From an uncultured Pelagimonas sp. (lineage in GTDB: Bacteria; Pseudomonadota; Alphaproteobacteria; Rhodobacterales; Rhodobacteraceae): a stretch of DNA of 64,000 bases. The stretch spans positions 184,307 to 248,306 of the forward strand of contig CANMIH010000006.1 in assembly GCA_947497905.1 (NCBI GenBank), in the 5' to 3' direction. The notes below the pieces were generated by a model. That model searched no databases, was not told the origin of the DNA, and saw only the letters and a list, made by a program, of their open reading frames with translations. The translations under genes and the position numbers were made by a program. This document shows positions 18,298 through 27,926 of this stretch, one piece after another. The first letter of the stretch is position 1, and each line of letters begins with the position of its first letter.

Positions 18298-18323
18298 AGA
18301 AAAAGGCGGCCCGTGGGCCGCCT
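18298..18323 (-). terminator. Terminator after acs
   Basis: A perfect 8-bp stem (18304-18311 with 18316-18323) with a 4-base loop, followed on the minus strand by TTTTT and placed 22 bases beyond the acs stop. Confidence 0.85.
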
Positions 18324-18345
18324 GTCTCATGAGATATGACGCGGA

Positions 18346-20289
18346 TCAGCGATTCATCCGGTTCTCAATCAGATCCTCGACGACGGAAGGGTCAGCGAGT
18401 GTTGAGGTGTCGCCGAGGGCGCCGTAGTCGTTTTCGGCGATTTTGCGCAGGATGCGGCGCATGATTTTGCCGGAGCGGGTTTTCGGCAGGCCGGGGGCCC
18501 ATTGGATCAGATCCGGGCTGGCGATGGGGCCAATCTCGGTCCGCACCCAGGTGCGCAGCTCTTTGCGCAGTTCCTCGCTGGGCTCTTCGCCATTCATCAG
18601 AGTGACATAGCAATAGATGCCCTGACCCTTGATCTCATGCGGATAGCCCACAACGGCGGCTTCGGCGACCTTCTCATGCGCCACAAGCGCGCTTTCCACC
18701 TCGGCGGTGCCCATGCGGTGGCCCGAGACATTGATCACATCATCGACGCGGCCGGTGATCCAGTAATCGCCATCCTCGTCGCGGCGACAGCCATCTCCGG
18801 TGAAGTAATAGCCTTTGTAATCGGAGAAATAGGTCTTCTCGAACCGCTCATGATCGCCCCAGACGGTGCGCATCTGACCGGGCCAGCTGTCTTTGATGCA
18901 AAGCACGCCTTCGGTTGGGGTCTCGTGGATTTCCGCGCCCGAGGTCGGGTCCAGCACCACCGGCTGCACGCCAAAGAAGGGCTTCATCGCTGCACCGGGT
19001 TTGGTGGCATGGGCGCCGGGCAGCGGGGTCATCAGATGCCCGCCGGTCTCGGTCTGCCACCAGGTGTCAACAATCGGGCAGCGCCCACCGCCGACCACAT
19101 CATTGTACCAGTTCCAGGCTTCTGGGTTGATCGGTTCCCCCACGGTGCCCAGAATGCGCAGACTAGAGAGGTCGCATTTCTCCACAAACTCATTGCCCTG
19201 GCCCATCAGCGCCCGGATGGCGGTGGGGGCGGTGTAGAACTGGGTGACCTTGTGCTTTTCACAGACCTGCCAGAAGCGCGAGGCATCGGGGAAGGTGGGC
19301 ACGCCCTCAAACATCAGCGTGGTGGCACCATTGGCCAGCGGACCATAGACGATATAGCTGTGGCCGGTGACCCAGCCCACATCGGCGGTGCACCAGTAGA
19401 CGTCGCCGTCATGGTAATCAAAGGTCACCTCATGGGTCAGCGCCGCATAGGTGAGATAGCCGCCCGAGCTATGCACTACGCCCTTGGGCTGACCGGTGGA
19501 GCCGGAGGTGTAGAGGATGAACAGCGGATCTTCGGCATTCATTTCGGCGGGCTGATTAAACTCGCTGACCTCAAGCGCCATTTCGTTGTAGTCGAAATCA
19601 CGACCATCCACCCAGGTGGTCTGACCGCCGGTGCGCTTGACCACCAGACATTTGACCGTGTCTTTGCAATGCAAGAGCGCCTTGTCGGCATTGGTCTTGA
19701 GCGGGGTCTTGCGGCCGCCACGCGGGGCCTCATCCGCGGTGATGAGAACCTTGGCGTCACAGCCGTTCACCCGCGCCGCCAGCGCATCGGGCGAGAAGCC
19801 GGCAAAGACAATCGAATGGATCGCACCAATGCGCGCGCAGGCCAGCATGGCATAGGCGGCCTCAGGCACCATGGGCAGATAGATCACCACCCGATCGCCT
19901 TTGCCCACGCCGAGGCTTTCGAGCACATTGGCCATGCGGCAGGTGTTTTTGTGCAGCTCGTTATAGGTGATGTGTTGGGCGGGCTCTTCGGGACTGTCGG
20001 GTTCCCAGATGATCGCCGTCTGATCGCCGCGGGTCTCAAGATGGCGGTCAATACAGTTGGCCGCCACATTCAGCGTGCCATCGGCGTACCAGTTGATCTT
20101 GACCTGACCAAAGCTGTAATCGACATCCTTGATCTCGGTGGGGGCTTTGATCCAGTCCAGACGCTGCGCCTGATCCGCCCAGAACCCTTCCGGATCAGAA
20201 ATCGACCGCGCATACATCTCATCATACCGTCCCGCATCTACATGCGTACGTGCCACCAGATCGGCGGCGGGAGCATAGGTCTTGCTCAT
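18346..20289 (-). CDS. acs: Acs, acetyl-CoA synthetase
   Basis: A 647-residue enzyme, the full length of the Acs family. It shows the AMP-binding P-loop [20 protein letters not shown], the [12 protein letters not shown] motif, the hinge [32 protein letters not shown] and the acetylatable lysine in [11 protein letters not shown]. It activates acetate (propionate more slowly) to acetyl-CoA with ATP. ATG 20289 follows GAGGAGG. It lies 97 bases downstream of livF on the same strand, with a long stem-loop in the gap, and may be the last gene of the importer operon. The GKIMRR lysine indicates control by protein acetylation in well-studied Acs enzymes. Confidence 0.95.
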   Translation of the reverse strand: MSKTYAPAADLVARTHVDAGRYDEMYARSISDPEGFWADQAQRLDWIKAPTEIKDVDYSFGQVKINWYADGTLNVAANCIDRHLETRGDQTAIIWEPDSPEEPAQHITYNELHKNTCRMANVLESLGVGKGDRVVIYLPMVPEAAYAMLACARIGAIHSIVFAGFSPDALAARVNGCDAKVLITADEAPRGGRKTPLKTNADKALLHCKDTVKCLVVKRTGGQTTWVDGRDFDYNEMALEVSEFNQPAEMNAEDPLFILYTSGSTGQPKGVVHSSGGYLTYAALTHEVTFDYHDGDVYWCTADVGWVTGHSYIVYGPLANGATTLMFEGVPTFPDASRFWQVCEKHKVTQFYTAPTAIRALMGQGNEFVEKCDLSSLRILGTVGEPINPEAWNWYNDVVGGGRCPIVDTWWQTETGGHLMTPLPGAHATKPGAAMKPFFGVQPVVLDPTSGAEIHETPTEGVLCIKDSWPGQMRTVWGDHERFEKTYFSDYKGYYFTGDGCRRDEDGDYWITGRVDDVINVSGHRMGTAEVESALVAHEKVAEAAVVGYPHEIKGQGIYCYVTLMNGEEPSEELRKELRTWVRTEIGPIASPDLIQWAPGLPKTRSGKIMRRILRKIAENDYGALGDTSTLADPSVVEDLIENRMNR

Positions 20290-20326
20290 GGTGTCCTCCT
20301 CAAATTTTGACGGCAGGGAAGCCAGT

Positions 20327-20374
20327 CTGCGCGACAATTGCAAGGAGACTTTCGCCTTGACCTTTGTCGCGCAG
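20327..20374 (-). other. Long stem-loop between livF and acs
   Basis: Perfect 10-base inverted repeat (CTGCGCGACA 20327-20336, TGTCGCGCAG 20365-20374) with an inner 5-bp stem (CAAGG 20341-20345, CCTTG 20355-20359). No U-run follows. It could slow RNA decay, process the transcript, or set the acs level relative to the importer. Confidence 0.65.
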
Positions 20375-20386
20375 GGGCAAGAGCCG

Positions 20387-21142
20387 TCAGATCGCCAGAT
20401 ATTCGGCGCGGAGTTCTTCGTTTTCCAGCACTTCTGCGGCGGATCCGTCAAATACAATCGAGCCGGTGTCGAGGATCACCGCGCGATCCGCAAGTTGCAG
20501 AGCGCGCACCGCATTCTGTTCAACGATGATGGTTGTCATGCCCTGTTCTTTGATGTGGCGGAGCGTCTTTTCGATCTCATCCACAATCACCGGGGCCAGA
20601 CCTTCGTAGGGCTCATCCAGCAACAGCACCTTGATGTCCCGAGCCAGGGCCCGTGCAATGGCCAGCATCTGCTGTTCGCCACCGGACAGGGTGATGCCTT
20701 CTTGGTTGCGGCGTTCGCCGAGGCGCGGGAAAAGATCGTAGAGGCGCTCGATAGACCAACCAATGGGCGGCGCGATCTGTGCCAGCTTCAGGTTCTCTTC
20801 GACCGTCAGGCCGGGAATGATGCGGCGATCTTCTGGCACAAGCCCAAGACCCACCGCTGCGGCCTGATGCGAGGCCATCTTGTGCAGGGGCTGGTGATCC
20901 AGCCAGATCTCACCGCGCTGGACCTGCGGGTCGTCCAGTCGGGCGATTGACCGCAGCGTGGTGGTTTTCCCGGCGCCGTTGCGGCCCAGCAGGGCAAGGA
21001 TTTCGCCCTCGTGGACGTTAAAGGAAATGCCCTGCACGATATAGCTTTCGCCATAATAGGAGTGCATGTCCCAGATCGAGAGGAAGGCGGGGGCTGTTTC
21101 AGCCTGATTGGCGTTTTTCGAAAAATCCGGACGAACGTTCAT
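20387..21142 (-). CDS. livF: LivF-type ABC importer ATPase
   Basis: A 251-residue ATPase with Walker [11 protein letters not shown], signature LSGGEQQ and Walker [14 protein letters not shown], the last being characteristic of LivF-like subunits of branched-chain-type (HAAT) importers. It powers the permease pair LivH/LivM together with LivG. The first about 20 residues are an unusual extension before the ATPase core. The substrate is set by the binding protein at the head of the operon and is not necessarily an amino acid; the adjacent acs gene suggests a short carboxylate as an alternative. Confidence 0.9.
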   Translation of the reverse strand: MNVRPDFSKNANQAETAPAFLSIWDMHSYYGESYIVQGISFNVHEGEILALLGRNGAGKTTTLRSIARLDDPQVQRGEIWLDHQPLHKMASHQAAAVGLGLVPEDRRIIPGLTVEENLKLAQIAPPIGWSIERLYDLFPRLGERRNQEGITLSGGEQQMLAIARALARDIKVLLLDEPYEGLAPVIVDEIEKTLRHIKEQGMTTIIVEQNAVRALQLADRAVILDTGSIVFDGSAAEVLENEELRAEYLAI

Positions 21143-21218
21143 GGATGTCTCCTCAGGGTGAGGGGCGGGTCATGCCCGCGAAATTGGGAAAGCGGCGGGA
21201 TGCACCCGCCGCCAGATA

Positions 21219-21974
21219 TCAGTGCGCTTCGCCCAGATAGGCCTCTTTGACCTTCGGGTGACCCTTGATGTTCTCGGGCAGATCTTCAACCAAGGGGGTG
21301 CCCTGCGCCAGAACGGTGATCCGATCCGCCAGACTGAACACCACATGCATGTCGTGCTCGATGATCGCGATGGTGATATCGCGCTTTTCCTTGATTTCGA
21401 TCAGCAGATCGATGGTGTTGTTGGTGTCGGCCCGCGCCATCCCGGCTGTGGGCTCGTCCAGCAGCAGAAGCTTTGGATCTTGCACAAGACACATGGCCAT
21501 CTCAAGTCGGCGTTTGTCGCCACGTGACATGGCCGCCGCATGCATCCCCCGTTTGTCGAGCATGTTGACGTCGTCAAGCATGCGTTCAGCTTCTTCGATC
21601 AGGGTGCGTTCGTTGCTGACTTTCTCAACCGCATGCAGGCGATAGGCCCCATCACGTTTGGCAAACAGCGGGATCATCATGTTTTCCATCACCGAGAGAT
21701 CCGCAAAGATCTCAGGGGTCTGGAACACACGTGAGATGCCCATCTGGTTGATCTCATGTGGGCTGCGGCCCAGCACCGACTGGCCGTCAAACATGACGCT
21801 GCCGGTGTCGGGGATCAATTTGCCGACCAGACAGTTGAGCAGGGTGGATTTCCCGGCTCCATTGGGGCCGATAATGGCGTGGCAGGTGTTTTCGGCGACC
21901 GACAGATTGACATCTGACAAAGCTTTGAGGCCACCGAAGTTTTTGCCCACGTCTTTGACTTCAAGAATACCCAT
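21219..21974 (-). CDS. livG: LivG-type ABC importer ATPase
   Basis: A 251-residue ATPase with Walker A GPNGAGKST, a signature region reading AMSRGDKRRLEM (a degenerate form of LSGGxQ, as also seen in urea/short-chain amide importer LivG relatives) and Walker B LLLDEPTAGMA. The C-terminal EAYLGE is typical of LivG. It starts 12 bases after livM. The gap to livF contains two short GC-rich inverted repeats that may affect relative expression. Confidence 0.9.
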   Translation of the reverse strand: MGILEVKDVGKNFGGLKALSDVNLSVAENTCHAIIGPNGAGKSTLLNCLVGKLIPDTGSVMFDGQSVLGRSPHEINQMGISRVFQTPEIFADLSVMENMMIPLFAKRDGAYRLHAVEKVSNERTLIEEAERMLDDVNMLDKRGMHAAAMSRGDKRRLEMAMCLVQDPKLLLLDEPTAGMARADTNNTIDLLIEIKEKRDITIAIIEHDMHVVFSLADRITVLAQGTPLVEDLPENIKGHPKVKEAYLGEAH

Positions 21975-21986
21975 TACTGTCTCTCC

Positions 21987-23186
21987 TTATTCCGCAGGCT
22001 CAGTCGAAGGCGACTTGGGTTCATCTTCTTTCTTCTTACGCAGGGCGCGGGCAATCCGTTGTCCCCCTTCGACCAGACCACCGGGCAGGAAGGTCACGAC
22101 CAGCATGAAGATCAGGCCAAGGGTCAGGTGCCAGCCTTTGCCAACAAAGGGATGGATGACCAGCACGATGAAATCTTCGATGCCATCTGGCAGAAAGCTG
22201 AACCAGCTGTGCAGCACGTTGTCGTTGATCTTTGAGAAGATGTTTTCAAAGTACTTGATCATCCCTGCGCCGAGAACGGGCCCGATCAGGGTGCCAACGC
22301 CGCCAAGAATGGTCATCAGAACAACTTCACCCGACGCGGTCCACTGCATCCGCTCTGCACCTGCAAGGGGGTCCATCGCCGCCATCAGGCCACCGGCCAG
22401 ACCGGCATACATGCCCGAGATAACAAAGGCCGCAAGCGTGTAAGGTTTGGGGTTGAGGCCGGTGTAGTTCAGGCGCTGCTGGTTCGATTTGATCGCGCGC
22501 AGCATCAACCCGAAGGGCGACCGGAAAATGCGGATCGCAAGATAGAAGGCCAGAAGCATCACAATCGCGCAAACATAATAGCCTACGGAGAATGTGAAGG
22601 TCCAAGGTCCTACAACGAGGTCATAGGCGGCGCGCATTTCCAGACCAAACAGATTGGTCACGGGGATCGAACCGTCGGCTGTGGCGGACACGCCCAGAAC
22701 GCGTGGGTCGTCTAGTGTTACCTGAAGGCCGGTTTCCCCGTTGGTGATGGGGGTGAGAACCGAATAGGCCAAGGCGAACGACATCTGAGCGAAGGCCAGG
22801 GTCAGGATCGAAAAGTAGATCCCGGTTCTGCGCAGCGACACAAAGCCAATCACCAGCGCGAAAATCCCTGAAATCGCCACTGACAGAATGATGGCGGGCA
22901 GAATGTTCATGCTGAGCAGTTTGAACATCCAGACCGCAGAGTAAGACCCCACTCCCAGAAACGCGGCGTGCCCAAACGAGAGGTAGCCGGTGAGCCCGAA
23001 GAGGATGTTAAACCCGATGGCAAAGATGCCGAAGATCACAAAACGCTGCATCAGGTCGGGGTAGCCCGCGTTGAACTGCGCCATGCCGCTTCCGGTGGGG
23101 AAGGGGTTGAGGATGAAGGGGGCCAGCATGGTCAGTGCGATGACGACCCACAGAAGAGAAGTGTCTTTTTTGTCTAGTCCAAACAT
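21987..23186 (-). CDS. livM: LivM-type ABC importer permease
   Basis: A 399-residue polytopic membrane protein with about ten hydrophobic segments. It carries the LivM/UrtC family signatures [35 protein letters not shown] and the cytoplasmic loop [20 protein letters not shown] with [18 protein letters not shown]. The C-terminal tail is charged ([11 protein letters not shown]). It forms the translocation path with LivH; the gap between the genes is only 7 bases. Confidence 0.9.
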   Translation of the reverse strand: MFGLDKKDTSLLWVVIALTMLAPFILNPFPTGSGMAQFNAGYPDLMQRFVIFGIFAIGFNILFGLTGYLSFGHAAFLGVGSYSAVWMFKLLSMNILPAIILSVAISGIFALVIGFVSLRRTGIYFSILTLAFAQMSFALAYSVLTPITNGETGLQVTLDDPRVLGVSATADGSIPVTNLFGLEMRAAYDLVVGPWTFTFSVGYYVCAIVMLLAFYLAIRIFRSPFGLMLRAIKSNQQRLNYTGLNPKPYTLAAFVISGMYAGLAGGLMAAMDPLAGAERMQWTASGEVVLMTILGGVGTLIGPVLGAGMIKYFENIFSKINDNVLHSWFSFLPDGIEDFIVLVIHPFVGKGWHLTLGLIFMLVVTFLPGGLVEGGQRIARALRKKKEDEPKSPSTEPAE

Positions 23187-23193
23187 GGGTCTA

Positions 23194-24201
23194 TTACTCC
23201 ATCACGCCTTTGCGACCCATCAGACCGCGTGGGCGGACCAGAAGGATGATAATGGCAACCAAGTAGATGATGATCTGGTTGATGCCGGGGATCAGCTCGA
23301 TGACCTGGGTCATGGAGGCAAAGCTTTCGAGAATGCCGAGCAGGAAGCCAGCAAGAACCGCTCCAGGCAGGGAGCCCATGCCGCCGACAACCACAACAAC
23401 GAAGGACAGAACAAGGAAATCCATGCCCATGTGATAGTTCGGTGCGTTGATCGGGCCATACATGACACCGGCGAGGCCAGCGACCGCGGCGGCCAGTCCG
23501 AACATGAAAGTAAAGCGTTTGTCGATGTCGATGCCCAATAGGCCTACGGTTTCACGGTCAGCCATCCCCGCGCGTACGACCATGCCGAAAGTGGTGAACT
23601 GGAGGAAGGCAAACACGCCACCGATCACAGCCACAGAGAAGCAGAAATACACGATACGCCAGACGGGATAAACAATGCCCTCAGCAAGGGTGGCCACTCC
23701 TGAAAGCGCTTCAGGGGCTGGGGTCTGGATCGGGTTTGCGCCATAGAAGGCTTTGATGATCTCCTGCAGCACAATCGCAAGGCCAAAGGTCACAAGGATC
23801 TGATCCGCATGGGGGCGCTTGTAGAAGTGTTTGATCAAGCCGCGTTCCATGATGAAACCGATGGCGATCATAACAGGAATGGCGAAGAGGATGGCCAGAG
23901 GCACGGACCAATCGATGATTGCGCCCCCCATTTCCGGGCCAAACCAGCTTTCGACATAGGGGGTTTTCACCTTGAGCGGGTTGCCCAGAAAGTCGGTTTT
24001 GGTTGCGTCGATGGTCTCGAAGCTGAGGTTCAGCAGACGCTGAAGAAAGACCGAACAGAAGGCCCCGATCATAAACAGCGCCCCGTGGGCAAAGTTCACG
24101 ACGCCAAGCGTGCCGAAGATGAGTGTAAGACCCAGCGCGATCAGCGCATAGGCCGAGCCCTTGTCGAGCCCGTTCAGAATTTGCGTAATAAGGACGTCCA
24201 T
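23194..24201 (-). CDS. livH: LivH-type ABC importer permease
   Basis: A 335-residue polytopic permease. Family signatures are [38 protein letters not shown] and [23 protein letters not shown] 24201 (Met-Asp-Val-Leu) was preferred to the ATG at 24213 because it starts the family-typical N-terminus. A periplasmic insertion of about 40 residues follows the second helix (around [13 protein letters not shown]), which is longer than in classical LivH and resembles HAAT relatives of other specificity. Confidence 0.88.
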   Translation of the reverse strand: MDVLITQILNGLDKGSAYALIALGLTLIFGTLGVVNFAHGALFMIGAFCSVFLQRLLNLSFETIDATKTDFLGNPLKVKTPYVESWFGPEMGGAIIDWSVPLAILFAIPVMIAIGFIMERGLIKHFYKRPHADQILVTFGLAIVLQEIIKAFYGANPIQTPAPEALSGVATLAEGIVYPVWRIVYFCFSVAVIGGVFAFLQFTTFGMVVRAGMADRETVGLLGIDIDKRFTFMFGLAAAVAGLAGVMYGPINAPNYHMGMDFLVLSFVVVVVGGMGSLPGAVLAGFLLGILESFASMTQVIELIPGINQIIIYLVAIIILLVRPRGLMGRKGVME

Positions 24202-24288
24202 GGACCCCACCATTGGGTTATAGGTCAGACAGCCCCTCCAGCGCGGTGCCGGAGAGACCGTTTGATTTCACGGGTTTCGTGATGAAAT

Positions 24289-24316
24289 GGCCCGGTCTCC
24301 GGCAGAGAGCCGGGCC
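24289..24316 (-). other. Hairpin between binding-protein gene and livH
   Basis: GGCCCGG (24289-24295) and CCGGGCC (24310-24316) form a 7-bp stem, extended inward by TCTC/GAGA with one bulge. Such hairpins after binding-protein genes usually protect that mRNA segment and lower permease expression. Confidence 0.6.
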
Positions 24317-24323
24317 TGTCGGC

Positions 24324-25670
24324 TTATGCGCCGGGGTTACAGGACCCCAGCTGGCCGCCCGCAAACATCGGGTGATCCGGCGAGTATGTAACCTGCGATG
24401 CCGGAGTGACTTCGACCACTTCGAGAAGGTCGAACTCGGAAGTTGGGTTCTCTTTACCCTTCACAACCAGAACATCTTTGAAGCACTGGTGGTCTTCGGC
24501 ACGATACAGGGTCTTGCCGTTGCCCATGCCGTCAAACTCAAAGCCTTCCAGAGCTTCGGCTACGCCACATGGGTTGAAGGTGCCGGCACGCTCACAGGCA
24601 TCTGCATAAAGCAGGGTCTGAACATAGCAGGTGTGCGCCGCCTGGCTTGGCGGGAAGCCGTATTTGGTGCCGAACGAGCGAACAAAGGCCTGCGAGCCTT
24701 CATCCTGCAGCGACCAGTGCCAGTTGGTCGAACCAACGATGTTTTTGATGTTGGCGCCTGCACCGCGTGCCATCAGACGGGAGAACAGCGGAACAACAAT
24801 TTCGAAGTCTTTGTTGTTGACGATTTTCTCGCGCAGACCGAACTGAACCGCATTTGTCAGCGAGTTCACCATGTTGCCGCCGTAGTGGTTCAGAACCAGA
24901 ACGTCCGCACCCGAGTTCAGAACTGGAGCGATGTAGGACGAGAAGTCTGTCGCTGCCAGCGGGGTCAGAACGTTGTTGACGGTTTCCCAGCCCAGAGCCT
25001 CGGTCGCGGCTGCGATCGATTCCTGCTGTGTCCAGCCCCATGTGTAGTCGGCGGTCAGGTGATAGGCCTTACGGTCATCGCCATAGAGGCCTTTGAGAAC
25101 TGGAGCCAAAGCCGCACCAGACATGTAACCGTTGAAGAAGTGACGGAAACCGTTGGCTTTTTTGTCTTTACCGGTGGTGTCGTTCGAGTGGGTCAGACCC
25201 GCCATGAAGATAACACCAGCCTCTTGGCAGAGGCCTTGAACCGCGATGGCCACACCCGAAGACGACCCGCCGGTGATCATCACCGCACCGTCTTTTTCGA
25301 TCATCGACTTAGCCGATGCGCGGGCTGCATCCGATTTGGTCTGGGTGTCGCCGGTCACATATTCGACCTTTTTGCCCAGAATACCGTTTCCTTTCAGCGC
25401 TTTTGAGCTGAAGGTGTTCATCATGCCGCCGTCGCCGCCGCCATTGAGGTGCTCAACAGCAAGCTCGTAGGCGCGCAGTTCGTCAGCGCCCTCGTCGGCA
25501 TAGGGGCCGGTTTGGGGAACGTTAAAACCGAGGGTTACGGAACCGCCTGTGGGTTCATTGGTATAAGCTGCTGCGGACTGAGCCGTAAAAATAGTCGGTA
25601 GTGCGACGCCTGCGCCGGCAACTGCGCCAGACTTGAGCACGCCACGACGTGTCAGGTTGGTCTTGGACAT
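24324..25670 (-). CDS. Periplasmic binding protein of the LivHMGF-type importer
   Basis: A 448-residue type I periplasmic binding protein. It starts with a twin-arginine-like signal (LTRRGVLKSGAVAGAG) with cleavage near AAAYTN. Domain features: NVPQTGPYADEGADELRAYELAVEHLNGGG-type ligand region, TGGSSSGVAIAVQGLCQE and FAGLTHSND-like FMAGLTHSND. It resembles the amide/urea/short-acid branch more than LivJ/K. The ATG at 25670 follows GGAGG. It heads the importer operon and faces the XRE-type regulator gene across a 218-base AT-rich gap that should carry both promoters. Ligand unknown. Confidence 0.85.
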   Translation of the reverse strand: MSKTNLTRRGVLKSGAVAGAGVALPTIFTAQSAAAYTNEPTGGSVTLGFNVPQTGPYADEGADELRAYELAVEHLNGGGDGGMMNTFSSKALKGNGILGKKVEYVTGDTQTKSDAARASAKSMIEKDGAVMITGGSSSGVAIAVQGLCQEAGVIFMAGLTHSNDTTGKDKKANGFRHFFNGYMSGAALAPVLKGLYGDDRKAYHLTADYTWGWTQQESIAAATEALGWETVNNVLTPLAATDFSSYIAPVLNSGADVLVLNHYGGNMVNSLTNAVQFGLREKIVNNKDFEIVVPLFSRLMARGAGANIKNIVGSTNWHWSLQDEGSQAFVRSFGTKYGFPPSQAAHTCYVQTLLYADACERAGTFNPCGVAEALEGFEFDGMGNGKTLYRAEDHQCFKDVLVVKGKENPTSEFDLLEVVEVTPASQVTYSPDHPMFAGGQLGSCNPGA

Positions 25671-25888
25671 GAAATCCTCCCATTTCGTGAAATGCGTCGT
25701 TGGGCTCCTCTTCCCCCCGACGCGGGCACAAATGTGCAAACTCAGTATCGCGGATGAAAAGAAAATTGCGCAACAAAGCGTTTTGACGTAACAGTTTTTT
25801 TGTCAATTGTTGAAAAGTAGACCGCGGTATTCTGTAAATCTGTTTATGTGGCAGTGCAGAAAGGCGTTGTAATTGCAAGGAAAGCGAC

Positions 25889-27193
25889 ATGGCCAAAGGC
25901 ACGCTCACTGGCAGTCGGATCCGGGAACGGCGGGTGGCTCAGGCTATGCGGCAGGCCGATCTTGCGAAAAAGGCGGGAATTTCGGCCTCCTATCTGAATT
26001 TGATTGAACACAACAGACGCAGAATCGGCGGAAAGCTCTTGCTGGATATCGCTCAGGTGCTGGGTGTGGAACCGGCATTGCTGACCGAAGGGGCCGGGGC
26101 GACGTTGATGGCGTCGTTGCGCGAGGCCGCGTCGGCGGTCCCTTCGGCGCAGGCTGAACTGGACCGTGTGGATGAGTTCGCCGGGCGGTTCCCCGGTTGG
26201 GCAGAGGTACTCTCCAGCAGTCAGAAACGGATTTCTGCGCTGGAGCGGAGCGTCGAGACGCTGACAGACCGGATGACGCACGACCCCCATCTTGCTGCCT
26301 CGCTGCATGAAATGTTGTCGACGGTAACGGCGATCCGGTCAGCGGCTTCAATTCTTGCGGAACCGGGCGACATCGACCCGGAGTGGCAGGCGCGGTTTCA
26401 CCGCAACATATATGAAGACAGTGCGCGGCTGACCGAGACCAGTCGTGGGTTGGTGACATATCTGGAAGCAGATGACGCCGAGGCCACCGAGACGGGGGCG
26501 CCACAGGAAGAGCTTGATGCGGTTCTGGCGGCGGCAGGTCATTATGTCCAAGATCTGGAAGAGGGCGGCACCGTTCATTCCGCGCAAAAACGTCTAGGCG
26601 CGGATCTGTCTGCCCCGGCACGAGAGTTGTTGGGGCAATGGTTGCAGCGGTATCAAAAAGATGCGCAGGCCGTGCCAAAGTCTGACCTGGCCCGAGCCAT
26701 TCAGAAACATGGCGCGGATCCGGCGGCCGTGGCCGAGCATCTTGATGCGGATCCAGCCTGTGTGATGCGCCGCCTGGCGGCGATGCCCGAAGATATCTTG
26801 CCCGAGGGGGTAGGTCTGGCCATATCAGATGCATCTGGGGTGCTGACGTATCGCAAACCCCTGCCTGAATTTCCGATGCCGCGATTTGGCTCAGCTTGTC
26901 CGCTCTGGCCGCTGTATCGCGCGCTGAACCGACCGATGGTGATCTTGTCTCATCCCGTTGTGCAAACAGGACGCCCCGGCAGTGATCTTTGGGTGGATGC
27001 GCTTGCGGTGCCGGTTGGACGGGTGGCGGTCAATCGTGATCCTCTGTTCGAAGCCATCATGTTGGTGCGTCCAATGCCGACCAACGCTCCCCCTCATGAA
27101 GAGCCACTTGAATTGGGGAGTTCTTGTCGTGTCTGTGCTCGTGCGGTTTGCCCCGGTCGACGTGAACCGTCTATCCTTGTCGCAGGGGCGTAA
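25889..27193 (+). CDS. XRE-family regulator of the short-chain acyl (ScfR/RamB-like) type
   Basis: A 434-residue protein. An N-terminal helix-turn-helix of the XRE type (residues about 8-62, with RQADLAKKAGISASYLNLIEHNRR) is followed by a long middle part. The C-terminal DUF2083-like domain ends in a cysteine cluster, C413, C416 and C421 (SCRVCARAVCPGR). Regulators of this architecture control acetate, propionate and glyoxylate-pathway genes in several bacteria. It is transcribed divergently from the importer-acs operon, so direct control of that operon is a reasonable inference. AAGGAAAG serves as ribosome site. Confidence 0.8.
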   Translation: MAKGTLTGSRIRERRVAQAMRQADLAKKAGISASYLNLIEHNRRRIGGKLLLDIAQVLGVEPALLTEGAGATLMASLREAASAVPSAQAELDRVDEFAGRFPGWAEVLSSSQKRISALERSVETLTDRMTHDPHLAASLHEMLSTVTAIRSAASILAEPGDIDPEWQARFHRNIYEDSARLTETSRGLVTYLEADDAEATETGAPQEELDAVLAAAGHYVQDLEEGGTVHSAQKRLGADLSAPARELLGQWLQRYQKDAQAVPKSDLARAIQKHGADPAAVAEHLDADPACVMRRLAAMPEDILPEGVGLAISDASGVLTYRKPLPEFPMPRFGSACPLWPLYRALNRPMVILSHPVVQTGRPGSDLWVDALAVPVGRVAVNRDPLFEAIMLVRPMPTNAPPHEEPLELGSSCRVCARAVCPGRREPSILVAGA

Positions 27194-27288
27194 CGGTGTT
27201 TTGACACTGCGTAAGGAATGGGCTTAGTGTTGTTCGACCTGAGCCAAGACCCGGAGAACAGGGCGTGTGACAGGTAAGGGGAGGACGT

Positions 27289-27660
27289 ATGGCCGGCCAT
27301 GTGCTGTTAATTGAGGACGAGCCAAACATCATCGAAGCGATCCGGTTTATCCTGTCGCGAGAAGGTTGGCGCGTAGATACCCACTCAAATGGAGTGGATG
27401 CGGCGGATGTGGTGCGTGCCAAATCCCCCGATGTTTTGATTTTGGATGTCATGCTTCCCGGTCGGTCAGGCTATGATATTTTGCGCGATTTGCGTGGTGC
27501 CCCCGACACGGAAGAGCTTCCGGTTTTGATGCTGACTGCGCGTGGGCAGAACAAAGACCGCGAAATGGCCGAACGGGCCGGGGCGAGCCGCTTTATGACC
27601 AAGCCGTTCTCAAATGCAGAGGTTCTTGATGCGGTGCGGTCGCTGACTGTGACCTCATGA
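27289..27660 (+). CDS. Receiver-only response regulator
   Basis: A 123-residue CheY-like protein consisting of a receiver domain alone. The acidic pair is E9/D10, the phospho-acceptor is D53 (VLILDVMLPG), followed by LTARG with the conserved Thr and MTKPFS with the conserved Lys. No output domain is present, so it must act by protein contact or phosphotransfer. GGGGAGGA lies upstream. Its stop overlaps the next start (ATGA), and the kinase gene follows two genes on, making that kinase the obvious phosphodonor. Confidence 0.9.
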   Translation: MAGHVLLIEDEPNIIEAIRFILSREGWRVDTHSNGVDAADVVRAKSPDVLILDVMLPGRSGYDILRDLRGAPDTEELPVLMLTARGQNKDREMAERAGASRFMTKPFSNAEVLDAVRSLTVTS

Positions 27661-27926
27661 GCGGAGCACCGCAGGGGTCGCCGCTGTTTGTCGAGCGGCA
27701 GACCTATCGGCGGCGGCGTTTGGTTGATGCCGCCCGAGCGCTACCCGTTTTGGGCCTCTTGCTCTGGTTGCTGCCTTTGTTGTGGGCCGTGCCGGAAGAA
27801 GGTCCCAGCGCCTCGACAACGATGATCTATATCTTCTCAATCTGGCTCGGTCTGCCGATTGTGTCTGGCGCTCTGGTTTTTGCTATGCGGCGCCTGCGTG
27901 AACCAGCGGTCGGAGACGATACGTGA
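27657..27926 (+). CDS. Small two-helix membrane protein linked to the SSS-kinase
   Basis: An 89-residue protein with a basic N-terminus (RQTYRRRRLVDAAR) and two hydrophobic segments, about residues 28-45 and 53-78, ending in RRLREP. Length, topology and position directly before a sodium:solute symporter-like gene resemble the small partner subunits (DUF485, DUF4212, DUF3311 types) of acetate/monocarboxylate symporters, but no family is assigned with certainty. It overlaps both neighbours by 4 bases, so it is made with the receiver and the kinase. Confidence 0.75.
   Translation: MSGAPQGSPLFVERQTYRRRRLVDAARALPVLGLLLWLLPLLWAVPEEGPSASTTMIYIFSIWLGLPIVSGALVFAMRRLREPAVGDDT

Noticed and set aside
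18502..20310. A 602-residue open frame antisense to acs.
   Set aside because: It is a shadow of acs caused by high GC and codon bias; it has no ribosome site, no recognisable domain and low-complexity composition.
20335..25884. A shared ATTGCAAGGA-type string upstream of acs (20336-20345) and of the XRE regulator gene (25872-25881), considered as an operator.
   Set aside because: In the second case it is mostly the ribosome site, and in the first it is on the other strand within a stem-loop; chance is the simpler view.
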